From assembly GCA_036656795.1 (NCBI GenBank), contig JAVXHR010000010.1, forward strand, positions 4,795 through 68,794: a DNA stretch of 64,000 nucleotides, in the 5' to 3' direction. Under the pieces are notes generated by a model. That model saw only the letters and a program-made list of their open reading frames with translations, did not search any database and was not told the DNA's origin. Source of the stretch: CAUPWF01 sp036656795. Its GTDB lineage: Bacteria; Bacillota; Clostridia; Lachnospirales; Lachnospiraceae. The position numbers and the translations under genes were made by a program. Positions 42,053-51,040 of the stretch are shown here, one piece after another. Each line of letters starts with the position of its first letter. Within the stretch, counting starts at the first letter, position 1.

Positions 42053-42081
42053 TTGCCACAATTGACTTTCTATAGTATAAT
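42053..42081 (+). promoter_or_regulatory. Sigma-A promoter of tmcAL
   Basis: TTGCCA (42053-42058) and a perfect TATAAT (42076-42081) spaced by 17 bases, 40 bases before the tmcAL ATG. Its -35 box lies only 23 bases from that of the divergent pta promoter, so one bound regulator could affect both. Confidence 0.75.
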
Positions 42082-42121
42082 TAAAAAAAGAATACAAACT
42101 ATAGAGGAGCTTGAATATAAC

Positions 42122-43405
42122 ATGAAGATTGTAGGACTTGTAACAGAATATAATCCATTTCATAATGGACATCAATATCATATCGAAAAATCTTTGGAAG
42201 TAACGGGTGCAGATGCTGCCATTGTAGTTATGACTGGAAATTATGTACAACGTGGAACACCGGCCATTATGCCCAAACATCTTAGAACACAGGTTGCTTT
42301 AGAAGCAGGTGTTTCTGTTGTATTGGAACTACCTGTATGCTACTCAACCGGAAGTGCGGAATATTTCGCTACCGGTGCAATTTCCCTCTTTGAAAAGTTG
42401 GGTTGTATCGATTCAGTGTGTTTTGGTACCGAATGTGGTGATTATGATATCTTGAATTCCATTGCACATATTCTTGTGGAAGAACCAATCGCATATAAAG
42501 AACGACTAAAGCACTATTTAAAACGTGGAGATTCTTTCCCATTGGCTCGACAAAAAGCACTTAAGGAATATCAGAACGATAACACGTTAGATCAGATCTT
42601 GGAGCAGCCTAATAATATTCTTGGAATTGAATATCTAAAAACCTTATACCAGACAAATAGTACTATCACACCTTATGTTATACAACGAAAAGAAGCCGAT
42701 TACCATGATATGGAGCTTGGAAGCACTTATAGCTCCGCCTCTGCCATTCGTCGTTTATTGGCATTTTCCGGTAATACCGTACATGTAGATGCAGATATGG
42801 AATACGACGAGCCTATTTTAACCGATATCTTGACCCGTTTAGAAGAACAAGTTCCAAAGACATGTATTCATTTGCTTGAAGAAAATCATCGCATTCGTTA
42901 TCCTATCTATTCCAATGATTTTTCATTATTATTAAAATACAAACTATTAACAGAAACGCGGGATTCACTCCTTCAATATGTTGATATTACTAAAGAACTA
43001 GCCAACCGTATTATAAATCATGTTAATAATTTTATCTCATTTGAACAATTTTGTGATTTATTAAAAACAAGGGCTTTTACCTACACACGCATTAGTCGCG
43101 CCCTGCTCCATATCCTATTGGATATAAAAAAAGAATCCATGACTTCTTATAGTAGCCATGGATATCATGCTTATGCACATGTTCTTGGATTTCGAGAAGA
43201 TGCACTCTCTGTTCTTACAACTATCAGTGCTACTTCCACCATTCCTATCATCACAAAATTAACTGCTACTGACGCTCTAGACCAATTGGGATTGCAGATG
43301 TTGCAACAAGATATTCATGCTTCAAATCTATACGAAACTGTTATCACCGATAAATTTAAATACCCTTTTATCAATGAATATGAGCAATCTGTTGTAAAAA
43401 TATAG
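42122..43405 (+). CDS. tmcAL: tRNA(Met) cytidine acetate ligase TmcAL
   Basis: TmcAL (formerly YlbM) activates acetate with ATP to acetyl-AMP and acetylates C34 of elongator tRNA-Met, giving N4-acetylcytidine. The 427-residue protein begins with the nucleotidyltransferase motif GLVTEYNPFHNGHQYHI, containing HxGH. It continues with the family segments VVMTGNYVQRGTPAIMPKH and ELPVCYSTGSAEYFA. The ATG at 42122 follows a GAGGAG site at 12-base spacing. The longer frame starts inside the pta promoter region. It diverges from pta-ackA, which makes the acetate it uses. Confidence 0.95.
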   Translation: MKIVGLVTEYNPFHNGHQYHIEKSLEVTGADAAIVVMTGNYVQRGTPAIMPKHLRTQVALEAGVSVVLELPVCYSTGSAEYFATGAISLFEKLGCIDSVCFGTECGDYDILNSIAHILVEEPIAYKERLKHYLKRGDSFPLARQKALKEYQNDNTLDQILEQPNNILGIEYLKTLYQTNSTITPYVIQRKEADYHDMELGSTYSSASAIRRLLAFSGNTVHVDADMEYDEPILTDILTRLEEQVPKTCIHLLEENHRIRYPIYSNDFSLLLKYKLLTETRDSLLQYVDITKELANRIINHVNNFISFEQFCDLLKTRAFTYTRISRALLHILLDIKKESMTSYSSHGYHAYAHVLGFREDALSVLTTISATSTIPIITKLTATDALDQLGLQMLQQDIHASNLYETVITDKFKYPFINEYEQSVVKI

Positions 43406-43437
43406 ATTTACAATTTTCTATAAACCAAGTACCGTTT

Positions 43438-44304
43438 TTATCCCATTTTTTTTGTACAGGCAATTGCCATAGCTCCTGGTCCCAGGTGGCAGGATACACT
43501 TAGGGATAATTTGTCCATATATACGTTATACTTCGGGAAACGATCTTCTATCTCATGTTTCCATTCCATTGCCAATTCTTCCGAGCAAGTGTAGGCTGCC
43601 TGTAAGTGAATCGGTTGATTTGAGAAGCGATGGGTTAGGTCTTTGTCTAATGCATCTAACATTGTTTTTTTCGCCTGCTTCCATCCTCGTACCTTAGCAT
43701 AAGCATCTAGCTTATCTCCTTGTATCTGTAGCACCGGTTTCAAATTAAGCACTGTTCCAATTGCGGCGGCGGCGGCAGTAATACGTCCACCTTTTTTCAG
43801 ATATTTCAAAGTATCTACTGTAATATAGATACTGGATTCCAATTTTTCTGTTTCCAGATATTCTCTGATTTCTATGGCTGATTTCCCACTTTTTGCTAAT
43901 TCTATAGCATCTAATACCGATTGACGCTGTGTAACAGAAATCCTCTGATTATCTACTACTTGTACTTTTCCATCATAGTCCTTGGCAAGCACTACCGCAT
44001 TGTGACATGAACTGCTAAGTCCACTGGACATTGGAATATGAAGTACTTCTTCATAAGTTTCCAGTAATCCATCCCACAATTCCATAACATCTCCAGGAGT
44101 TGGCTGAGAAGTTGTAATGTCAGAATCTTCTCCCAGTTTTTTATAAAATTCTTCCTGAGTCAGATTGATTTCCTCATGGTATAGTTCTCCATCTATAAAG
44201 AATGGCATTGGTAATACCTTGATTCCAAATTCTTTTCCTTGCGCCTGCGTGATTCCGCTGTTACTGTCTGTAACGATTGCAACTTTTTGTTGTATCTCTG
44301 CCAT
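43438..44304 (-). CDS. DegV family fatty-acid-binding protein
   Basis: A 288-residue DegV-fold protein; members bind fatty acids and some (FakB) present them to the fatty acid kinase FakA. Features are the N-terminal IVTDSNSGI and PMPFFIDGELYHE segments, SDITTSQPTPGD, the lipid-contact region HIPMSSGLSSSCHNA and LKYLKKGGRI in the C-terminal half. The start at 44304 follows GGAGGAG. It is last in the polA-coaE-walJ-degV run and converges on tmcAL. No fakA is present in the window. Confidence 0.92.
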   Translation of the reverse strand: MAEIQQKVAIVTDSNSGITQAQGKEFGIKVLPMPFFIDGELYHEEINLTQEEFYKKLGEDSDITTSQPTPGDVMELWDGLLETYEEVLHIPMSSGLSSSCHNAVVLAKDYDGKVQVVDNQRISVTQRQSVLDAIELAKSGKSAIEIREYLETEKLESSIYITVDTLKYLKKGGRITAAAAAIGTVLNLKPVLQIQGDKLDAYAKVRGWKQAKKTMLDALDKDLTHRFSNQPIHLQAAYTCSEELAMEWKHEIEDRFPKYNVYMDKLSLSVSCHLGPGAMAIACTKKMG

Positions 44305-44324
44305 GCTCTTTCTCCTCCTGTACA

Positions 44325-45122
44325 CTATATAGTAATTACCTCTGATACGGTATGACGATTAGCAACTTTCATATTAATATCTTCTCCATGATATGGGTTA
44401 TCCCCCATAGTCACTTCTAATTTCACCGTTTCATATGCGAGTTTTGCATAATTGTTTTCTTCACTTAAATGTCCTAATATTACATGTTTTAAGTCCTCAT
44501 GTAGTATATCACAAAGTAGACGTCCTGACAATTCATTGGATAAATGTCCCTTGGATCCCAGTACTCTCTGTTTTAAAGAATAGGGATAGGAACCAACCTC
44601 CAACATATGAATATCATGATTGGCCTCTAACAGTAAGGCATCTAATTTCTTGAGATTCTCAACAATATAATCATCGTAGACACCCAGATCTGTAGCAATT
44701 GCAACGGCCTGTTTCCCGTGTTCTATTCGATACCCCGTTGGTTCGTTTGCATCATGAGAGATGGAAAATGGTTTGATTCGTATATCTCCCATTTCAAAAA
44801 ATTCATCGACTTGTACTTCATGTAACAATCCACTTGGCATAGCACCTATAGAATTACAATTTATAATTCCTTCAATGGTACCCTTAGATGCATAGATAGG
44901 TAATTGATATTTCCGGCTATATACTCCAAGACCTTTAATATGATCTGAATGTTCATGCGTAATTAGAATTCCATTCAGCTCATCTCCTTTAATATCAATA
45001 CTATGTAACCCTTCATCAATTCTTTTTTTACTAATTCCGGTATCTACCAGTAAGTGTGTGTGATCACTTCCTACATAGATGCAATTTCCACTACTCCCAC
45101 TGGCTATACTACATAATCTCAT
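44325..45122 (-). CDS. Metallo-beta-lactamase-fold hydrolase, WalJ/YycJ-like
   Basis: A 265-residue MBL-fold protein. The dinuclear metal site is visible as HEHSDHIKGLG (near residues 57-67), SHDANEPTGYRI, and a late LGHLSEENNYAKLA segment. Bacillus WalJ (YycJ) has this layout and is a 5'-to-3' DNA exonuclease that coordinates replication and division; here the gene is not in a walRK operon. It starts with SIASGSSGNCIYVG, which matches WalJ closely. It lies 13 bases after coaE. Role as a nuclease is family-based inference. Confidence 0.85.
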   Translation of the reverse strand: MRLCSIASGSSGNCIYVGSDHTHLLVDTGISKKRIDEGLHSIDIKGDELNGILITHEHSDHIKGLGVYSRKYQLPIYASKGTIEGIINCNSIGAMPSGLLHEVQVDEFFEMGDIRIKPFSISHDANEPTGYRIEHGKQAVAIATDLGVYDDYIVENLKKLDALLLEANHDIHMLEVGSYPYSLKQRVLGSKGHLSNELSGRLLCDILHEDLKHVILGHLSEENNYAKLAYETVKLEVTMGDNPYHGEDINMKVANRHTVSEVITI

Positions 45123-45135
45123 CGTATCTGTTCTC

Positions 45136-45771
45136 CTACTTTTCTAATATCTTTGCAATTTGTTCACAAGTACTTTGAAATGTTCCATTGTTATCAATGA
45201 CCCTTTGACAACGTTGTCGAAAGATATATTCGGAAGCTTGTACTGCAACAATCTGTTCTATTTTTTTTATTGTATACCCACGTTGTTCCCGTAATCGTCG
45301 TTTTCTTATCTCTTCGCTGACATATACATACCAAAGTTCATCACAGATTTCTTCATAATGACCTTCAATCAATAACGCTGCCTCTAAAACAAATAACTGA
45401 GTTCCTTTATTCTTTTCAAATTCAATCTGTTGTCTCACATAATTTTTTACAGCCGGATGTACAATTTGATTCAATGCTAATAACTGAGTCTCATCTTGGA
45501 ACACAATCTCTGCTAATTGTTCCCGATTCAACTGTCCATCATTAGATAGAATCTGAGTGCCAAAATGAGCCACTATATTATCAAAGCATGGAGTCCCTGC
45601 TTGTTGCAAATAACACGCTATCTCATCTGCCTGATATGTTTTTGCTTGATATTGATATTTGAGATAGGTAAGTACACGACTCTTACCTGAGCCAACACCA
45701 CCTGTAATTCCTATTATTTTCAATCTTTTATCCTCTGCCTTGTCCACCGCATCCATTTTATTTTGCTTCAT
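45136..45771 (-). CDS. coaE: Dephospho-CoA kinase
   Basis: CoaE phosphorylates dephospho-CoA in the last step of coenzyme A synthesis. The protein of about 211 residues has the P-loop ITGGVGSGKSRVL near residue 25, HPAVKNYVRQQ (substrate lid) and the VYVSEEIRKRRLREQRG segment. Start codons at 45771 and 45756 are both possible; 45771 has a slightly better GGAA site. Either way the gene overlaps or touches the end of polA, and polA-coaE adjacency is common in Firmicutes. A conventional start right before the P-loop would leave a shorter tail, so the first 20 residues are uncertain. Confidence 0.93.
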   Translation of the reverse strand: MKQNKMDAVDKAEDKRLKIIGITGGVGSGKSRVLTYLKYQYQAKTYQADEIACYLQQAGTPCFDNIVAHFGTQILSNDGQLNREQLAEIVFQDETQLLALNQIVHPAVKNYVRQQIEFEKNKGTQLFVLEAALLIEGHYEEICDELWYVYVSEEIRKRRLREQRGYTIKKIEQIVAVQASEYIFRQRCQRVIDNNGTFQSTCEQIAKILEK

Positions 45772-48373
45772 ACCAATTATTTCCAACATGCATATCTATC
45801 ACTAATGGAACAAGCAGCTGTGCAGCGCCCTCCATCTCTTTTCTCAAGATATCCTGTACTTGTTCTAATTCTTCCTTATATGCTTCTACTAATAACTCAT
45901 CGTGAACTTGCAGTACCAGTCTAGACTTCATATGCCCTTCTTTTAAAGCCTCATTCACACCAATCATTGCGATTTTCATTACATCTGCTGCTGTTCCTTG
46001 AATAGGTGAATTCATGGCAATTCGTTCTCCAAATGCACGTTGCATGAAATTACCGGAGTTTAATTCCGGAATAGGTCTTTGCCGTCCATAAAGCGTATCT
46101 ACATGCCCTTTTTCTTTTGCTTGTGCCACTGCGTGGTCAAGAAACCCTTTAATACTGGGATAGGTATCAAAATATGTATTAATATAGTTTGTAGCTTCTT
46201 TTTTTGTAATACTTAGATCCTGACTTAGTCCAAAAGAACTAATACCATATACAATTCCAAAATTAACTGCTTTTGCATTTCTTCTCTGTAAATTTGTCAC
46301 CTCATCAAATGGGGTATGAAATACTTGTGATGCTGTAATACGATGAATATCTTGTTCTTCCTTATACGCACGAATCAATTCTTCATCTCCAGAACAATGT
46401 GCAAGAATACGTAATTCAATCTGTGAATAATCCGCATCTACAAATTGATATCCTTCTTCCGGAATAAATACTTTCCGAATAAGACGACCAAGTTCCATAC
46501 GAATTGGAATATTCTGAAGATTGGGTTCCGTACTACTAATGCGACCAGTCGCAGTAATGGTCTGATTGAATTTGCTATGAATTCTTCCATCTGTATCAAT
46601 ACAATGTGCTAATCCATCTGCATAGGTTGATTTCAGCTTTGTCAATTGTCGATATTCCAAAATCTTGGAAACAATCGGATATTCCGGTGCCAGTTTTTCC
46701 AGCACTTCCGCTGCCGTAGAATACCCTGTTTTGGTTTTCTTTCCAAAGGGCAATTCCAGATGTTCAAACAATACCACACCTAACTGTTTTGGAGAATTAA
46801 TATTAAACTCTTCTTTTGCCAGACCATAGATATCTTTCTCCAGTTCTACAATCTTTGTTCCCAATTCATCTCCATAAACTTTCAGTGCTTCTGCATTGAC
46901 TTTTACTCCTGCTGTTTCCATATCAAACAGCGTATAAACTAATGGCATCTCAATCTTCTCATATAATGACATCATCCCACTTGCTTGTAACTTTTCTCTT
47001 AATGGTACAACACCAGCATATGCCACATATGCCTCGTAACAAGCCTGTTCTACGTCTTCTAGATTATAATCAATCATCAGATCCAACTGTTCATGTGCTA
47101 TGTCTATATACGTATAATCGTTTTTAAGTGGATTCAACAAATATGCCGCTATAATCATATCAAAACTAGACTTCCTGTTTTCCAAATCAAGAAACGATAA
47201 TACATCTTTAATATTCATCATAGAAAAACATGATATCACACGGGCAATTTCCTCTAATTGATGGAACAGATACCTCATATCCATCTCGCATCCGGTATGA
47301 ATATGATAGATATCCCCCTCGCCGTATGCAATTACAATTCCATCATAGTTTGTCATCTGTGAAAAAAGTGGCAACACATTTTTGCTCTCTTTAATGAAAG
47401 AAGCCCCTACTATATTCTTCGTTTTGGCCTCTGCAAAAACTATTTCCGCATTTTTTCTATCTCGAATATCATGAAACCCATCCGTCACTTTATTCTTTGG
47501 TGTTTTTACTTCAAATCTCCCAAGTAAGTTTTTAAATTGCAGTCGTTGAAACCACACATATGCTTCTTTTGTATAAATATCTCCTAGCTTTGCATCTGTC
47601 AATTCATAATCAATATCTGCATCCACTTCAATTGTTGCCAGTGTTTTACTTAACTGTGCCTGTTCATAATATTCTTGAAGTGCCTTGCTTGCCCGTGGTG
47701 GTTTAACTTCCTCCACATGGGCATATGCATTCTCAATTGACCCATATTCTACAATAATCTTAGTTGCAGTCTTTTCACCTATACTTGGCACTCCCGGAAT
47801 ATTGTCAGACGCATCACCCATCAGTGCTTTTACATCGATAAATTCTTGAGGAGATACCTGATAGCGTTCTTTAACATCTGATGCATAATAATCTTCTACT
47901 TCCGTTTTCCCTTGTTTTGTTTTGGGGATGCGAATCTTTACACAAGTTGATGCCAATTGCAGTAGGTCTCGGTCTCCGGAGATTACAGCCACTTCCATTC
48001 CACGAATTTCGCACTGCTTGCACAAGGTACCAAGAAGATCATCTGCTTCTAGTCCTGCCTGTTCAATTATCTTAATTCCCATAGCTTGTAAGACTTCTTT
48101 AATAATTGGAACCTGTTGACGAAGTTCCTCAAGCATTGGTTTTCTTGTCCCTTTATATGGAGCATACATCTCATGTCGAAATGTTGGTGCATGATTATCA
48201 AATGCAACCGTTAGATACTCCGGTTTTTCTTCTGTTAATATCTTAAACAAAATATTTAAGAATCCATAGATTGCATTAGTATGCAGTCCCTCTGAATTTG
48301 TAAGGTCCGGCACTCCATAAAAAGCCCTGTGCAAAATGCTATGTCCATCTATTAATACAATCTTTTCACTCAT
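45758..48373 (-). CDS. polA: DNA polymerase I
   Basis: The repair and Okazaki-fragment polymerase. The 871-residue protein has a 5'-3' exonuclease domain (1-290) with VLIDGHSILHRAFYG, GLEADDLLGTL and VKALMGDASDNIPGVPSIG. A degenerate 3'-5' exonuclease-fold region (about 310-480) follows, then the family A polymerase with motif A FVDADYSQIELR and motif C QVHDELLVEA. The 3'-5' region lacks the DxE metal ligands (IVGASFI replaces them), as in Bacillus, so proofreading is probably absent. The start at 48373 has GGAG seven bases upstream; the longest frame is 15 codons longer without support. Confidence 0.97.
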   Translation of the reverse strand: MSEKIVLIDGHSILHRAFYGVPDLTNSEGLHTNAIYGFLNILFKILTEEKPEYLTVAFDNHAPTFRHEMYAPYKGTRKPMLEELRQQVPIIKEVLQAMGIKIIEQAGLEADDLLGTLCKQCEIRGMEVAVISGDRDLLQLASTCVKIRIPKTKQGKTEVEDYYASDVKERYQVSPQEFIDVKALMGDASDNIPGVPSIGEKTATKIIVEYGSIENAYAHVEEVKPPRASKALQEYYEQAQLSKTLATIEVDADIDYELTDAKLGDIYTKEAYVWFQRLQFKNLLGRFEVKTPKNKVTDGFHDIRDRKNAEIVFAEAKTKNIVGASFIKESKNVLPLFSQMTNYDGIVIAYGEGDIYHIHTGCEMDMRYLFHQLEEIARVISCFSMMNIKDVLSFLDLENRKSSFDMIIAAYLLNPLKNDYTYIDIAHEQLDLMIDYNLEDVEQACYEAYVAYAGVVPLREKLQASGMMSLYEKIEMPLVYTLFDMETAGVKVNAEALKVYGDELGTKIVELEKDIYGLAKEEFNINSPKQLGVVLFEHLELPFGKKTKTGYSTAAEVLEKLAPEYPIVSKILEYRQLTKLKSTYADGLAHCIDTDGRIHSKFNQTITATGRISSTEPNLQNIPIRMELGRLIRKVFIPEEGYQFVDADYSQIELRILAHCSGDEELIRAYKEEQDIHRITASQVFHTPFDEVTNLQRRNAKAVNFGIVYGISSFGLSQDLSITKKEATNYINTYFDTYPSIKGFLDHAVAQAKEKGHVDTLYGRQRPIPELNSGNFMQRAFGERIAMNSPIQGTAADVMKIAMIGVNEALKEGHMKSRLVLQVHDELLVEAYKEELEQVQDILRKEMEGAAQLLVPLVIDMHVGNNWYEAK

Positions 48374-48447
48374 ATTGGTTCTCCATATCGTCAATATCAT
48401 TACTTTACTACTATACACTAATCTATCTTATATTTAAAGATGTTTAT

Positions 48448-48493
48448 AAAAAAAGCACTAACCATTCATTACCTCTTCCTGGTTAGTGCTTTT
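48448..48493 (-). terminator. Terminator after tRNA-Leu
   Basis: The 14-bp arms AAAAGCACTAACCA and TGGTTAGTGCTTTT (48451-48464, 48480-48493) flank a 15-base loop. On the minus strand they are followed by a T run. The hairpin lies 8 bases after the tRNA 3' end and upstream of polA. Confidence 0.9.
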
Positions 48494-48500
48494 ATCTGAG

Positions 48501-48583
48501 TGCGGCTGGTGGGACTTGAACCCACACGAGGTCACCCCCGCAAGATTTTGAGTCTTGTGCGTCTGCCATTCCGCCACAGCCGC
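48501..48583 (-). tRNA. tRNA-Leu (anticodon CAA)
   Basis: The 83-base minus-strand sequence has acceptor arms GCGGCTG and CAGCCGC with discriminator A. Its anticodon stem CAAGA/TCTTG encloses the 7-base loop CTCAAAA, giving anticodon CAA (reads UUG). A long variable arm (class II) and a T arm TGGGTTCAAGTCCCA are present. CCA is not encoded. It is a lone tRNA between a chemoreceptor gene and polA, closed by its own terminator. Confidence 0.96.
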
Positions 48584-48586
48584 TCA

Positions 48587-48607
48587 CTCGGTTCTTTACG
48601 AACCGAG
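48587..48607. other. 8-bp hairpin just before the tRNA
   Basis: CTCGGTTC (48587-48594) and GAACCGAG (48600-48607) form a perfect stem with a 5-base loop. It sits 40 bases after the chemoreceptor stop and 3 bases before the tRNA 5' end on the minus strand. There is no T run, so it may be a weak terminator of the chemoreceptor gene or a 5' leader hairpin used in tRNA processing. Confidence 0.5.
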
Positions 48608-48647
48608 GTTAATAATATCATACTTTTAACATTTTGACAAGTTTTTT

Positions 48648-50897
48648 TTAATACTTATCCGAATTTCTTCCTGATGGTGCTTGATAACTATCATGTTTAA
48701 CATGTTGTGTAGATGTATTATATGACGTAGCACCTGGTTGTGTCGCATTGGCCGTTTCATCCTTCAATTTAAACGTACTCACTAAATCTTTCAGCAATTG
48801 TGATTGACCTGAAAGCTCTTCACTGGCTGCAGCACTTTCTTCAGCCGTTGCTGAATTGGTCTGAATAACGCTTGATATCTGGTCAATTCCTTGGGTTACC
48901 TGTGTAATAGAGGACGCCTGTTCCCCTGTTGCCACAGAAATTTTATCTACCAAGTTGCTTACTTGTTCAGAACTTTCTACTACTTGAATTAAAGACTGTG
49001 CTGTCTCATCCGCAATCTTTGTACCACCTGCAACTGCCTCAATTGCACTTTCTATCAAGGATGTCGTATTACTTGCTGCCTCTGCTGACTTGCTTGCCAG
49101 ATTACGTACTTCATCGGCAACTACTGCAAACCCTTTTCCTGCCTCACCTGCTCGTGCAGCTTCTACAGCCGCATTCAACGCAAGAATATTTGTTTGGAAT
49201 GCAATATCTTCAATGGTCTTAATAATCTTGCCGATTTCGTTGGACGCATCACTGATCTCAGACATTGCACTTACCATATGTTTCATTTGTTCATTGCAGT
49301 TATCCACTTCTGTTCCTGACGTCTTTGAGTAATCACTGGCTTGTCTTGCATTATCCGCTGTAGCTGTAACCTGTTGTGATATCTCATTTACCGTTGCTGC
49401 TAATTCTTCAATAGAGCTTGCCTGCTCTGTTGCACCTTGTGAAAGTTCCTGTGCACCGGAAGATACTTGATCAGATCCACTTGCAACTTGGTCAGATGCC
49501 ACATTAATCTGAGCAAGTGTCTGACTTAATTTAGAATTAATCGTACGCATAGAACCTAATAACGCTTCAAAGTCTCCAATATATCGGTCTGCTGCTTTGG
49601 AACGAATATCAAAGTTTCCATTTGCCATAGCTCCCAATATATAATCTACATCTTTAATAATAGTCTGCAAGCTTTCAGCTGTTAGATTAAACGCACCTGC
49701 AAGCTGTCCAATCTCATCTTGATTCTTCACTTCCAGATTAATATTCAAATCACCTCTCGTAATACTTTCAGCTGCCGCTACAACTGCATTAATTGGATTA
49801 ATTAATCGTCTTAATACCATAAGAATTGCAAGTACAATAAAGACTAAAGATACGATAGAGATTATCAGCAACCATGTTATCGTTGTCGTTACCGTTTCAT
49901 TCATATCTTTTAATTGCAACGCATCCATTGCCCACCAAGTATAGGAATCTGCCTGTACTGGATAGAAGAAACGCATAATCTTCGTTCCATCTTCACGAGT
50001 AGTCTGGATATTAAATGGCTTTCCTTCTTTTTGTTTTGCTACCACTTTGTCATATTCTGAAGCGTCAGAAAAGAATTTGTCCATTCCCTTTCCGATATCT
50101 TCTTTTGCAGAATCATATACAATCACATTATTTTCATCATAAATAGATGTATACATAGATGGGTATTTTTCATTCTTTGTATCTACTTTTTTGAAATTAT
50201 CAACTGCAATATCTGCAATAATTACCCCTTGTACTTCTTCTTTATAAAGAATTGGATACCCTGCGGTAATCATCTTTGTACCTTCATATTCATACGGTTG
50301 TGTAAAGAAAGCTTTCTTTGTAGAAAGTGGCACTGAATAATATTCATTCTTTGCATATTCTTCATAAGTACCCATGCTTTCAACTTTATTGGATTTCGCA
50401 TCTTCTGCCGTCACATAAATACTATAATCTTTGATATTTTCACTGAATTTGTATGGTTCAAAAAGTGCTCCTGCCGCATAGATATCATCATCATTCAGCG
50501 CAACGCTGGTTGCCGAACCAATCATATACTTTTCACAATCCATATTCAAAAGTGCAAGTTCTACATCATAAATACTACTTTTCATGGTAATATCCGAGGT
50601 TGTACCTTGTTCTTCTTTTACGTATGCTTGTTGTAGATATACCTGCATATCTTTCGCTGTATTAGCCGCACTGTCAAGAATCTGTTGTACCATATTTCCA
50701 TCACGTTCCGCCATAACAGTAAATTCTTCCTGTATGGTACCTCCAACTGCCGATTTTGTAGAAATAACAGTAAAGGCAATTAGTGCTCCAAATACAATCA
50801 CTAATAAAACCGTAGTAATTAAAGCAATCTTGCTGGCTAACTTCATGTTCTTAAAGCCCTTTGCTCCTTTGTTCTTCTTTTCCTTCTTTTCTCTCAT
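48648..50897 (-). CDS. Methyl-accepting chemotaxis protein with extracellular dCache-type sensor
   Basis: A 749-residue chemoreceptor. A basic N-terminus leads to membrane helix 1 (about 24-46), then a large extracellular domain of about 270 residues with the layout of a double Cache sensor (YYSVPLSTKKAFFTQPYEY and AGYPILYKEEVQGVIIADI). Membrane helix 2 follows (about 318-344), then a HAMP domain and the cytoplasmic signalling rod with the conserved hairpin tip FQTNILALNAAVEAARAGE. The last 40 residues are a flexible tail without a NWETF-like CheR tether. The ligand is unknown; dCache sensors often bind amino acids. A strong GGAGGAAAC site precedes the ATG. Confidence 0.93.
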   Translation of the reverse strand: MREKKEKKNKGAKGFKNMKLASKIALITTVLLVIVFGALIAFTVISTKSAVGGTIQEEFTVMAERDGNMVQQILDSAANTAKDMQVYLQQAYVKEEQGTTSDITMKSSIYDVELALLNMDCEKYMIGSATSVALNDDDIYAAGALFEPYKFSENIKDYSIYVTAEDAKSNKVESMGTYEEYAKNEYYSVPLSTKKAFFTQPYEYEGTKMITAGYPILYKEEVQGVIIADIAVDNFKKVDTKNEKYPSMYTSIYDENNVIVYDSAKEDIGKGMDKFFSDASEYDKVVAKQKEGKPFNIQTTREDGTKIMRFFYPVQADSYTWWAMDALQLKDMNETVTTTITWLLIISIVSLVFIVLAILMVLRRLINPINAVVAAAESITRGDLNINLEVKNQDEIGQLAGAFNLTAESLQTIIKDVDYILGAMANGNFDIRSKAADRYIGDFEALLGSMRTINSKLSQTLAQINVASDQVASGSDQVSSGAQELSQGATEQASSIEELAATVNEISQQVTATADNARQASDYSKTSGTEVDNCNEQMKHMVSAMSEISDASNEIGKIIKTIEDIAFQTNILALNAAVEAARAGEAGKGFAVVADEVRNLASKSAEAASNTTSLIESAIEAVAGGTKIADETAQSLIQVVESSEQVSNLVDKISVATGEQASSITQVTQGIDQISSVIQTNSATAEESAAASEELSGQSQLLKDLVSTFKLKDETANATQPGATSYNTSTQHVKHDSYQAPSGRNSDKY

Positions 50898-50972
50898 TAG
50901 TTTCCTCCTGCATTAATAGTTGTATGTTTCAATCGTTATGAGGAATACTATAGCCGTATTTCCATCACTTAC

Positions 50973-51001
50973 ATTTTATATGGTTTTCGACAAAAAATCA
51001 A
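50973..51001 (-). promoter_or_regulatory. Possible sigma-A promoter of the dCache chemoreceptor
   Basis: Minus-strand TTGATT (50996-51001) and TAAAAT (50973-50978) with 17-base spacing, about 75 bases before the ATG. I could not find a convincing sigma-28 motif here, which would be usual for chemotaxis genes, so this is tentative. Confidence 0.4.
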
Positions 51002-51040
51002 GTACAACCCTTTATTTTGACATTTTATGACAAGTATCTG

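Noticed and set aside
43761..43780. Short GCG trinucleotide run resembling a microsatellite
   Set aside because: It encodes a conserved-looking alanine stretch in the DegV protein (ITAAAAAIG) and is only a few units long.
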